From: Boletus sp. NGJ
Lineage: Eukaryota; Basidiomycota; Agaricomycetes; Boletales; Boletaceae
Direction of reading: 5' to 3'
DNA: 64,000 bases
NCBI GenBank assembly: GCA_019096195.1
Contig: JAGTXK010000275.1
Location: 124,001 to 188,000, forward strand
The translations under genes were made by a program, and so were the position numbers. The notes beneath the pieces are model-generated. The model saw nothing but the letters and a program-made list of their open reading frames with translations. It was not told the origin of the DNA and made no database searches. Below are positions 39,632-50,194 of this stretch, one piece after another. Position 1 is the first letter of the stretch. The number at the start of each line of letters is the position of its first letter.

Positions 39632-41000
39632 TCAAATGTAAGTATGTGAGTTGTATCCCCCCCAGAAGTAATCCCAGGTAGATGCATCCCAAGCCGTTAT
39701 ACCGGGTCTGTCATGACCGGTCATCATCTGGAAACCACCTGTGGCATAGGTATCCGTCTGGAAGTTTGACGTGGACGACCCAGCAAAACCATCTGTGTAC
39801 AACCACGACCAGTCATAATCTGTAGGTGGATTGAAAAGACCTCCCGCAGAAACGTCTTGGTTGGGAGCGACCAGCGTGTGACTACTGCTGGATCCGCCTG
39901 CGTGCGATGTGGACACATCGAACGACTGCCCATGGGTGTCCAAGGAAACGCCTTCGTTGGGAACGACCGATGTGGTACCGCCAGAACCTGCAGAAAGGGT
40001 GCTAGTCGCGTCCGGCGACCCTACATAGGCTTGCTGTCCATATACGCCCAGTAAAGCGTGTTCGTTGGGAACGAGTGATACGGCGCTGCTGGAACCGACA
40101 GAACTGGAACCAGTCGCATCCGGCGACTCGACATGGGCCATCCGTCCATGTTCGTCGACACCCTCCTGCAAAGTAGCAGGGAATGAACTGTCGAGCTCCT
40201 CGTGCTTAACGTTGGTGGAATCATCGGCTTCGCCAGCGACATGCGTACGGGAGGATTTCGGACGCTTCGTACTAGTGGCATTCCGTTTTTTGGTTCGCTT
40301 TGGCTTCGAGTTGGTGACACCAGAAGTCGTATTTTCGGTGGCGACGGATGACGGTACTGAGTAGGGGATGAAGATGACGGCCGCATCACGCTGAGGGGAC
40401 GCACATCGGCGCGGGTTGGTGACACCAGAAGCCGTGTTTTCAGTAGCGGCCGGTGATGGTGCTGCGTATGGGATGAAGGTGACGGCCGCATCGCGCTGAG
40501 GGGACGCGCGCCGGCGTGGTACGTATTTATGGACTCTTCTGCGGTGTTTCGTCAACAAGGACCGGTCGTTCGTCCGGTACTTGCAGCGTTCTTCGACTAA
40601 AGACTCAGAACTTGAAGGCTCGCACACTTTGATCATATCGGGGCATGCGTAATTCTTCTCGCCAGTGCTGGATGAACGAAGTGAACACTGAGTGAAAACA
40701 TTGGGGAAGGATAGACTTACTGTTTGGCGATGTGGACTTCGAGATTCCTTGGATCGAGAGTAAAGAATTCGCAGTATGGGCAGTGGTGTAAACTATCGAT
40801 AGTCGTCAAGTTTGACACTGGTCATATCACCAAGATACTTGCACGTACCTGCCGGGGTCGTCGTGACCGGCCTTGTGCTTCTTCAGTTGGAACTCTCGCG
40901 GGAAGACTTGGTCGCAGCCCTCGAACGTACAGGAGAAAGTCTACAAGAAGTCGATTAATTCCGTATACGATGAGACGAATGGAAAACATACCTTTCCCAT
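39632..41000 (-). CDS. C2H2 zinc-finger protein, paralogue B (intact)
   Basis: Four exons (41000-40992, 40940-40849, 40792-40721, 40667-39632) give 402 residues. Finger 1 is FSCTFEGCDQVFPREFQLKKH, finger 2 is CPYCEFFTLDPRNLEVHIAKH, then a TGEK linker and a long, irregular third unit ending in CKYRTNDRSLLTKHRRRVH. The first exon is only nine bases, as in A and C. The C-terminal 290 residues are Ser/Thr-rich, with two sets of tandem repeats (105 bp and about 108 bp), and share little with A and C. The TGEK linker and basic spacer point to DNA binding in the nucleus. A TATAAA lies 112 bp upstream of the ATG. Confidence 0.75.
40311..40520 (-). repeat. Two tandem 105-bp repeats inside paralogue B
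   Basis: The units 40311-40415 and 40416-40520 each encode 35 residues (shared core RRxASPQRDAAVxFIPY). A second in-gene repeat with a 108-bp period (core SPDAT) starts near 40005 and 40113. Both periods are multiples of three, so the frame is kept. Confidence 0.8.
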
Positions 41001-41111
41001 ATCTACGATTGTCGTGTTCGTGAAGTCGGAACCCAGCCGTGAGAAGGAAGTATGAAAGACTGGGTTCCCGTAGCCAGATGGAGGTTTAGATATTGCCCCA
41101 AGACACTGGGA

Positions 41112-41117
41112 TTTATA
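41112..41117 (-). promoter_or_regulatory. TATA box of zinc-finger paralogue B
   Basis: TTTATA on the plus strand reads TATAAA on the coding strand, 112 bp before the ATG at 41000. This is the same distance class as in paralogues A and C. Confidence 0.5.
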
Positions 41118-42301
41118 CACATGACGTCAAACTGTGGAGATTTCTTTCAAGCTGATCTGCTTTTGTCAAGCTCGAAAGAGGTTGAAAAGGAGAAGTGCGC
41201 ACACAAAGCAGTGGACATTCGCACAGGGCGAAGCGGCATATATCCGAGATGTGAAATGCACAAGGGATGCAAATTCGGGAGGTGGAAAGTACGCTCGTTT
41301 ATTCGGTGTTGGGACGGTGGCTCAGTACTCAGTATCCACATTCAAGTTGCCGGGAAAGTTCGAGGTCCTGGTAAAGCACCGTCGATACATGAGAATGCAT
41401 CTCTCGGGTTGCACATACCTAATACCCGTTACTGTAGTAGCTGGACTAGTATTTCGTACTAGCCAACCTAGGATGCTGGTTCTCCATGGTACGACGATGT
41501 CAGACAACGAAATCCGGCGCAGTGATCCAGTTGGCTCACACTCACAGCTACTAATCTCCCGTGGGCAGAGCCGAGAGACTTGACAAAGGACGATAGTCTG
41601 ACGATGAACTTGAACTTGAAAGGCTTCCCCGAACGACACGAACCGGATTTGCCAACTGTGTGCCGTAATGCACCGCCACATATATAGTACTCGTCCACAC
41701 CAGTCACAGAGATCGGCGGTTTGATGCCAAAGCGCACTGTAGCTATCCGAGTTGCAGCATCACCGCCGTGATGCACTTGATCTCGTGCATCCCTTTTTTC
41801 TAACATCCACACCCATTGTTTCTCCCAAAAGTGAACGTCCACCCCGATATTTGCCGTGACACCTGGTCGGCGTCTTGTGCAGATGACTCGGGCAGTGTGA
41901 CGCCCCTTGCTCTGCTTTGTGCGTAGTAGAGCAGGACAATTCCGGATGCGCTTACGCCCTGTCTCCAAGATTCGATCCCGATGCACAGTATGTCGAACTT
42001 CGTCATCTCGCAGTCCTCTAATTATTCTCTTAGAATACCCAACCCCTCCTATACACGTATCTGGGAACTCGCCAGTCCGTTCTCCGCTTTACTTCATCGG
42101 AGCTCAGGCCGACCGATTCATTTCCCTGACGTACTTTGAGGGGTTCATATGTATTCAACATAAAGACCCCAAGAAGTACGTCAGGGTTTCATAGTGACAC
42201 GGCGAGTGTCGAACTGGCACGCCGATCTTATAGATACTTATCGTTGCTCACATAACTAGCTTGTCGCTACTTGGAACGTCAAAGGCGCGCCCAACTTGCC
42301 C
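41118..42301. other. Gene-poor stretch, nothing recognised
   Basis: Frames up to 170 codons occur on the minus strand but are not protein-like and overlap frames of the same length on the other strand. Nothing is called. Confidence 0.5.
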
Positions 42302-42354
42302 GACGATCCACCTGAGAAATCTTGGGTGACCCAAGACTTCTCAGGTGGATCGTC
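42302..42354. repeat. 53-bp near-perfect palindrome
   Basis: Arms of 26 bp (42302-42327 and 42329-42354) pair with a single mismatch (42319 against 42337) around one central base. The arm begins GACGATCCACC and ends TCTTGGGT. It lies just upstream of the decayed zinc-finger copy D. It can form a cruciform or RNA hairpin. Confidence 0.95.
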
Positions 42355-42379
42355 ACCTTACAAGTTACAGCTCCGGTTC

Positions 42380-43531
42380 CCCGTTCCTCCCAAAAAAAAA
42401 AAATTCGAGCAATTGTGGTGTATCTTACTCCTCCAATTACAGCTCCGCCTGCCGTTACCTCTCCACCTTGATATCCATGGTACAGCCCTTGGACAACAAT
42501 CACTACTATCACCGGACGCCCGTTATGGCGAGGTATCGAATAACAATCCATATGACCTCAAGCTGGCCGCGAGCTTGATTGATGCAAACTCGTCGGTCGC
42601 ATCGCAGAGCAACTACACCCATCATGGTGTTTCTGCATTGGCATTCCCGATACTCCAGAATAGTCCTGCCACGGCGTTGCGTAAAAATTCATTCTACTAT
42701 CCCGAGCCGCCCCACAACGTCGAGCCCAAGTAGACCCGAAGCAGAATCGACCGATTCGGATCCAGTTGCATACTGGACTGCCGGCCTGAGCTCTTACAAC
42801 TCCGAGTCGGAAGGTTCATACGATGCCTTTGCCCCCGGACCCGCGGAACTACCCTTTGACAAAAGGCTTTCTGCCCACCTGGTTCCCCTTCACTACTATG
42901 AGGCATCGAACGGCAATGCATTCGCCTTCGCACAGGAGTCGACCAATGCAAGCTCGGCGGCTTCTTCGCAATACTCTGCTTACACTAATGGCAGTGTTAC
43001 TCCCTCACAGCCTGACGGTCGCATCGCGACTTCGAGTCGTTCCATGATTCGATTCACACATATCCCGATCCTCCCCACTCTGCCACTACCCTTCCTTGGC
43101 TAGAAGAGCCGATCATACCCGAGACAGAATCAACCGATTCGGGTTCAGTTACTTCTTACACCTCAAACCACGGCTCTTGGCGGAATTCATCCGTTGCGTT
43201 TCCACCCTCACCGGCAGCCGTGGAAATACCTTTCGACGACAACGTTTATATTACTTAACGCAAGCTCATCGGTCGCTCAGCTGGACCATCCCGCCGATCA
43301 CGGTATTGCGCTCCCGGCACCATCCCCGCCTCCTACCCCGGAAACGCTCGTAGACAGCTTTAGTTCATCCGGTGCGACGACATCCTTTTTTCAGACTTTG
43401 AGACCACGATTAACACAGACGAAATCTTCTTCCGGGGGGACTTGTCGTGAGGGTGTCCTTGCCCCGAAATGATGATCAGCGACGGCGTCGAGGGATGGGA
43501 CGCGTCTCTCTTGGACACACAGCTGCTGTGA
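42380..43531 (+). pseudogene. Remnant of a fourth zinc-finger family member (paralogue D)
   Basis: The family is recognised by its C-terminal block: 43454-43531 reads CPCPEMMISDGVEGWDASLL, like CLCPEW..GI.GWD in A and C. The codons for the preceding Arg-Glu-Gly are in another frame, so the copy is frameshifted. Upstream, three diverged tandem segments with NASS/ANSS and (E/T)ESTDS motifs are spread over more than one frame (about 42450-42730, 42750-43100 and 43110-43400). The zinc-finger half is not visible. Thus a truncated, repeat-expanded relic of the same gene family. Confidence 0.55.
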
Positions 43532-44044
43532 CACAGTCTGTAATACTACAGCTACTCTCGCGCCTGATCCTGTCAACACAAAAGGCCTTTTCGCTCGCTA
43601 CATCGCTCATTGTAGTCTCATTCTCTTTCATCTATGCTTCGCTCTTCTTGTGCACCGCCACGTGCAAGTTGGTGTTCCTCACGAAGCCACAGGATGCACC
43701 GCTGGACTTGGTGAACTTGACTAGCTTTCATTCCTGGTAACCCGCTAAAGTGTCCTGACGAACAGATCCGTCGTCGTGTCGAACTTTGGCAGCCTCTGGT
43801 AGCAGGGCGAGCCGTATTACTGTAATATGGATCGTGTCCACCTTTGCCAGGAACATTATCATCTACAGCAGTCAAGGATAGAGATGGTAACTAGCGATAC
43901 AGTAGAGATGCATGACGACGAGGTGACACAGTGTCGAGATCCAAGGATTAGCAGATACAAATGCAAGTATGAAAAAAAAGTCCATTCATGACGGGCAGCT
44001 CAGGCATCCAACACATAGTAGTCCTTGCGGGTCCCCAATACAGA
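43532..44044. other. Intergenic region between paralogues D and C
   Basis: No gene. The part next to 44044 (about 43994-44044, minus strand) still encodes the lost 16-residue tail of paralogue C beyond its TAG. Confidence 0.6.
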
Positions 44045-45077
44045 CTAGTCCCAACCGTCGATCCCGGCATCGATCATCCATTCCGGGCACAAACATCCAT
44101 CCCGACCGATCTGCACGTCGAAGCTAGCCGGGGCTAAAGAGGGTACCGCATGGAGAGGTTCTGGGAGATGCCTCATTCCAGTAACGTCGAACGTGCTGTA
44201 GCCTTCCTCGTATTCTGCCATCCATTGAGAACACAACGAAGGGTCGTCAAGGGTGTCCAATCTCATTTCTTCGTCGGGACCAACCAAAGTCGCCCCAGCG
44301 GAATCGTAGCTGGACCCTTCATAACAATATACATCCATCGGGTCTCCGATCACGTTTACCTGACGGAGAGCGCAAGTGGAGTATTTTGGTGACTCGGCAA
44401 AAGTGCACGGATAGTTGGGGCCGCTGCTGAAAATGTTTGCCTTGCGGGGGACGCAGGATAACTTGCGACGTAACACTGCGGCAGGACGCTGAGAATGCCG
44501 GCGATATCGAGAAGCTTTTTCGTCCCTCTTTTGCCGAGACTTGCAAGGATCAACGGGAGTAGCCTTTGCCATCCGAGTACGGTTGGGTGGTGGTATATAA
44601 CCATGGGCTTTCTTTCGGTGTCTCGACAGGGCCGCAGGGTCGTTCGTTCTGTACTTGCATCGTTCTTCACGTACTGGCGATCCAGAAAAGTCAACAAAGC
44701 TGATTATATCAGGGCACTTGTGAATCTTCTCGCCAGTGCTTGGAGGGAATGAAGTCGACATCTCGATGAATGGTGAATATGTTGCGACAGACTTACTGTA
44801 ACGCGAAGTGGATCGCGAGGTTCTTCTTTTGAAGAGTGATAAAGTCACATTCCGAGCAATAAAATACACTATTGATAGTCGTTGAGGTCGACGGTGGTCA
44901 TATCACCAAAATACCCGTACACACCTGTTCGGGTCCTCGTGAGTGGCCTTGTGCTTTCTCAGCTCATAAGCTTTCGAGAAGACCTTGTCGCATTTGGCGA
45001 AGGTGCAGGCATAAGTCTGGAACGAACCTGTCAGTGCCAAGTCGGACGAACTGAAGCAGAAAACGTACCTCGCCCAT
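44045..45077 (-). CDS. C2H2 zinc-finger protein, paralogue C
   Basis: Four exons (45077-45069, 45016-44925, 44868-44797, 44738-44045) make 288 residues in one frame. Finger 1 is YACTFAKCDKVFSKAYELRKH, finger 2 YCSECDFITLQKKNLAIH, followed by HTGEKIHKCPD and a third irregular unit ending CKYRTNDPAALSRHRKKAH. A basic, Lys/Arg-rich segment and the family C-terminal block CLCPEWMIDAGIDGWD follow. The frame ends at a TAG exactly where paralogue A has CAG; beyond it the sequence still encodes a tail like that of A before a TGA. The role is probably DNA binding; the target is unknown. The 9-bp first exon is conserved among A, B and C. It diverges from the GGA gene, 580 bp between starts. Confidence 0.75.
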
Positions 45078-45218
45078 GATTTATAAATGATTCTGTCGTA
45101 CGAGAAGTGAGAGCAAAGGTGTATGTAGGAGGGTATCAGCTATGTCGAGGAGAATGGCCAGATTCTCGCAGATGGTTGAACAATGCGTTTGACTGAAGGA
45201 ATCACCCAACCTGCCGTG

Positions 45219-45225
45219 TTTTATA
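45219..45225 (-). promoter_or_regulatory. TATA box of zinc-finger paralogue C
   Basis: TATAAAA on the coding strand, about 145 bp before the ATG, in a block shared with paralogue A (GGGACACGAGAG before it, GGCAGGTTGG after it). Confidence 0.6.
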
Positions 45226-45656
45226 TCTCTCGTGTCCCTGATTGTTGGAAGGTATCGGGCCATGCTGTCGCTTTCCGAGTCTTTGTCTAGCTCGACAGGA
45301 GCTCAAAGCAGAAGGCAAGGCGATTTGCGGAGTGGCTCAAATGTTCCAAGCGTCACAAAATGTATTGCTTGGACCCTTCATTTTAGACCTTTTGCGCACG
45401 TGGACAAAGCAAGCCTCGCGGGTACGACGACTGGTGCTCTTGGTACATAACCTGAGGGTATTCAGCGGGTCAGAGCGTGCATTCAAAGTGCTTGACCGAC
45501 ATGATTTTGTACAGCAAGATTAGGGCAATTCGTTGATGGATGAGGACCAAAGTTCGGTCGCAGCCAAAGCATCAGATCCCAGGAAGATGAGATTCCCACG
45601 GGCGGACTGCTCGACATCGCCATCGGCGACTGTGTCAGACTTGCAGCTCTTCCATC

Positions 45657-47461
45657 ATGCTCCCTCAAACGACGCCATGGTTCAAAGTTTCAAGACTCGA
45701 GGTCTTGATCACAAACGCCTGCGACCCATCTCTCCCAGAACCAAACTACGCCCACCATCTCGAAATCGCAGACTTCATAAACACCAAGAAGGCCAATACG
45801 TGAGTACAGGGTCATATCTCGGGTCGTTTGATCCCGTGTACTGACTCCCGCTCCATATGCAAGGCCCCGTGAAGCCGTCATGATGGTTGCCCGGCTAGCA
45901 AATCATAGGAATCACCATATCGCCATATTGGCTCTAGCCCTGCTCGACACGCTCGTCCAGTCCTGTGGATACCCGCTGCATCTCCAGGTCGCGACCAAGG
46001 AGTTTTTGAACGAGCTCGTCCGTCGATTCCCCGAACGACCGCCACCATTCCCTGGTCCCGTCATGTCGCGAATATTGGATCTCATCCATAGCTGGAAGGA
46101 GGGGATCTGTGCTGATTCGAGGTGGAAAGAGGATCTGGGAAATATTAGGGACATGCATCGTTTGTTGACATTCAAGGGGTATCGGTTCAGAGACCTGCAC
46201 AGGCAAGACCTTTCGGACAACACGATGGTAGGCGTTGGGTCGTTTGGACCTCATTGCTTAACCCGGAATGCGCTGACTCGTTTTCATAGACTATCAAAAC
46301 CCCTGAAGAACTGGAGAACGAGGACAGAGAAGCACAATCTGCCAAACTACAAGAACTTATCCGACGAGGAACACCGCGCGACCTGATTGCAGCACAGGAG
46401 CTGATGAAAACACTCGCAGGGGCAAACCCAGATGCGAAACCAGACTATCGGAGCCAATCACTGTCGGAGCTTGCGAAACTGCAAAGCAAAGTGGTGCTGC
46501 TGAACGAGATGCTAGATAACGTGGACACAGCAAAGGGCGAGCATTGGGCAAGGGGGGACGTGTATGATCAAGTAGCAACGATTCTAATGGGGGCGCGCCC
46601 AAAGTTGCAGAAATGGGTATCCGACGCAGAAGCGGATGACCCAGAGTCTCTGAGTGAGTGGAGCATATGGTACTCCCTACACGGTCGTTAATCCCTCCCA
46701 TAGATGCCTTCTTGGAAGCCAATGATCAAATTAATACAGTATTGGCGCGATTCGAGGCGTTCCAGGCGGGAGATTTTGCAGCAGTAGCGTCGATTCCAAC
46801 GACAATCGCATCCGGGTCCGGAGCTGACGGATATGGGACTTCGTTGATTGACTTCGACGACGGATCGGCAGACGCTTCCAATGGGTCAACCAGCGGAAAC
46901 ACGAACCCCGTTGATGATTTGATGAACTTATTTTCTCAACAGCCTCCTCAACAGCCTCCCCCTATCAACACCACGACGCGACCTTCACTGATATCCTCCC
47001 CATACCCGACAACAGTGCAGTCACCGCCCCAATTCGGATCGATCATGCTCCCTGGGACTCCTACTCCTTCGAACGGGTCATCCAACGGATCTACAGGGCG
47101 AACGACATCTCCACCCGCGAATTTCGGACCAGGGTCCTCGTCTCCCGGTCTATCCATAGACTCGAGAATACAACCGCAGTCCCAAACCGTCCCTGCCCTG
47201 GGATCAGCGCAATTTACAAGCATGATGCAACAGAAACCCCAGAACCAGTTTTTGGGCTCAGGGGTTGGCGTGTCAGCTGCTGGTGGCCCACGCTCCTCGT
47301 CCCTGGGTGCTGCAACTCCACCCTCGGGCCCCGCGACGCCGCCAGGCCTTGGAGGATTCCACTCCCAGACAGTAGGCGCCACAGCTAGACAGCGGGCGCA
47401 GACACAGCCGACCACAGCCCAAAACAAAGACCCATTCGCCGATCTCGCTGGACTCTTCTGA
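45657..47461 (+). CDS. GGA-type clathrin adaptor (VHS and GAT domains)
   Basis: Four exons (45657-45799, 45864-46227, 46290-46653, 46704-47461) give 542 residues. The VHS domain fills about residues 10-165 (LEVLITNACDPSLPEPNY, HHIAILALALLDTLVQSCG, LLTFKGYRF) and a GAT helical bundle about 190-300 (IRRGTPRDLIAAQELMK, LQSKVVLLNEMLDNV). VHS-GAT proteins sort cargo at the trans-Golgi network by binding ARF-GTP, ubiquitin and clathrin. The last 240 residues are Pro/Ser/Gly-rich with acidic DFDD-type and LMNLF motifs that could bind clathrin or adaptor ears. No gamma-ear (GAE) domain is present; the protein ends in DPFADLAGLF. Confidence 0.85.
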
Positions 47462-47971
47462 TGGTGGATTTGGCGCGAGGGGATGTGCTGGATGTATCTC
47501 TGGGACTGTCTTTAGGTTTTGACGGGGATGGACGCTTTGTCGGAAGAGATCTACGGCTATGGACGACGGCAACGTAGTACTTGGTGATGCAGACCAGAGT
47601 CCGCGGATGGACCTTGCCTTGACTCCAATATTTTTGGGGCACTGGGCGTTTGGATGATGAATGTGTACGTTTCTTCTTTGCATCAATCCCACTTGCAATT
47701 TGGGGCCTTGGACGGCCGGGAACGATTTGGCGAATACGCTTACGTGCCATGCTCTATCTACGTCGTCGAACAACAACAACAACCTGGATCCAGGTAAGAC
47801 GCGACGATCAGCGGGGGCCTCGTTCTCCAAAATTTTTCCCAGCACATCTACCAAAAGATCGTGCAAAGACTGACAAAGTGTTCCTGCGATAATGCACAGT
47901 CGATGATCCTCACGTATTCTAGCGTCCATCGACAAAAAAAAAAACAAATTGTGCAACCCCCCCATGACTAT

Positions 47972-49202
47972 TCAGCTCAACCAAGTCGCCCACGCACTGA
48001 ATTGACCACTCGTGATAGCAGCAATTTCCCGTGCAAGTACTCTGGCCGTCTGCTGCGAAAAGTGGAGTTCGTCGTACCTGGGCGCAAACGAATCCATACC
48101 CCTCTGTCAGACACACCAACGTTCGACATGACGGGCCAACGTACCACATGAAGCTATCTTGAGCACTCCCTTGGGCGACGGTGCAGTTGCCGGTAGCGCT
48201 CGTGCTCTCGTTGAGTTCGTAGACGCACGAGTTGATGCAGCCGGTGACGTTGAGCGGCGCGGTGCCGTTGAGATAGTTTCCGGGGTTGTTGTAAACGTCG
48301 GTGAAGAAGCCGTACGAGTCAAAGGAAGCTTTGGTTCACATCGCGTAAAGGTGAGCGTGTTTCCAAACCGTGGGGAGGTGGACCACCTACCGATGTGGGC
48401 CCCGGGCAGGGTGGGAGCGAGCGCCTGGAGCTCCAACGACGTGATCTGGTTCCCCGCATGGACGAGCTCCCGCATGTAGACGTTCCACTCCGTCGTGTTG
48501 CGCTGTGCGGTCCAGTACTTGTTGGTATAGGAGTTGTTGGAGTACAGGATGGTGAGGTCGAGAGGGATGATCTGCCAAATCGTACGGGGTGAGCGTTGAT
48601 CATTATATGCATGTGCGTTTTGAATGAACGGGACTTTTTTTTCACATACGTTTTGCATGATAAAGTTGCGTGCGCCGCTTTCGTAAAGGCGTTTCAAGAC
48701 GTCGATGGCACATTGCCTGACGGGGACGATGGAAACGCCAGGCGCATCGCTGCCTGTCAAGAGCGCGTTGGCGCCGAGATCGTTGGTCCCGATCCAAATC
48801 GTATACATCGTCTGCTGAGCGTTGAGAGCAAGGGTACCATTGTAGGTCTCGTTTAAGTATGCGGGAATCTGCCACTCCATGATGGGAGGGAAGGGACGGT
48901 AAGTGAGGAAGTTGGAGCAGGTTGCGCCGGACCTCGCGAACCCTGGTGGATTCAGGTGAGCGAGCGATCTATACTCACTGATTGCGTTCTGACTGACCAT
49001 GGAGGTTAAAGGGACCATACTCGGCAACCCAGGTTGGCCACTGGTACCCGCCATCCGCAGAAGGGTAGTACGAGGAATCAGTATACGAGTCACCAAAGGT
49101 GACAAAGTTTTTGATCTGGCCTGGTGCAACGCCGAGCGCGATGGAGGGGGTGACGAGCGTCAAGAGCGCGGATGCGATCTTCAAACCCCAAGGAGAAACC
49201 AT
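47972..49202 (-). CDS. Secreted GDSL/SGNH esterase (CE16-like)
   Basis: Five exons (49202-48998, 48942-48650, 48571-48391, 48328-48145, 48077-47972) make 322 residues. A signal peptide (to about Ala-Leu-Gly, residue 24) is followed by block I FVTFGDSYTD with Ser39, block III with GTND at 120-123, and Asp290-x-x-His293 in YDELHF near the C-terminus, completing a Ser-Asp-His triad. Several N-glycosylation sites are visible. Family members remove acetyl groups from plant cell-wall sugars; the substrate here is inferred only. The gene converges with GGA, 510 bp between stops. Confidence 0.88.
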
Positions 49203-50194
49203 GGCTGGAGGGCTATGCGATTGTGATCCCAGAACGAACGTTTCGACGAGAGGGCCTTCTTATACGCCTATCCCGATAACACCTAATAATGGTCCAACCA
49301 TTTTCCCCTCCCCCCACACCGGCATTGCCAACGGGAACGTACGGAGAAATATCGTATCACAGGATACACGGCTGACCGGGGAAATCGTCGCATACCACAT
49401 TCCGTCGCGAAACCCGCGTTCAAGGTGTGCAGTCACGCGTCCATGATTGCCGAGACGACGCCACGACTGATCCTCTTCGAATAGAACAGTCGGAGCCCCC
49501 GGAGCCCCGGATCATGTACTGGGGACGGTCATCCCCCCGCTGGTTTGAACAGATATGGAATCATAGTGTCGCTCTGCGGCGGAACACATCCGACTATCAT
49601 CCTCGGCGACCGCACAGGACCCGGCGTTGGGGGGGGGGAAATACACAAAGGCTAGCCCACGGACGAGTCGCGTGTACGCTTCGAAGTTCTATCGCACCTG
49701 AAATATCAAGGCTGGTGCGACCACGATACTTGTGATATGGGAATTGTGTCGAAGCGTTGCACCGAGTTCGTCTGCAGTCCTTGGGTTATATGTATGCGGC
49801 GCGGCCTGCGTGGGGGCCCTCCTCAGCGCAAAAATAGACAGTGTTTGATGTTCTTTCCCCATGATGAGAAAGCGATGAACGGGGAGACGTGACGATTCTC
49901 GTCCTGTGAGCGTTACTAGAGGCGCATTAGAGTCTTGCAATGGATTCCATTGACAAGGTCCCTAGGGTTTCAGTCTCATCCGCGCATAAAATCTAATAAC
50001 GAAGATCCACTCGTGTCCTTGTACCCACATAAAATATACCTACTCTGACAACAACAGCAATTCCTCCGTGATGTCTCAAGCAAGTCCACAATAAACGAAA
50101 AAAAAGAGGTGTCCTGATACGAATCAATTTATTCTGCTTAACGAAAGTTCTTCTTTAAAGGATGGATGGGGATAATGCTAACAAGTTGTGAATC
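49203..50194. promoter_or_regulatory. Intergenic region upstream of the GDSL esterase
   Basis: No gene is visible in these 990 bp. It should contain the esterase promoter (minus strand) and the 3' flank of the AIG1-like gene. A run of nine or ten G lies near 49630. No further element is recognised. Confidence 0.5.

Noticed and set aside
41468-41986. Minus-strand frame of 172 codons
   Set aside because: No domain, no family match recognised, and equal-length frames on the other strand.
42302-42354. The palindrome as an intrinsic transcription terminator
   Set aside because: Fungal RNA polymerase II does not use hairpin terminators, and no gene ends next to it.
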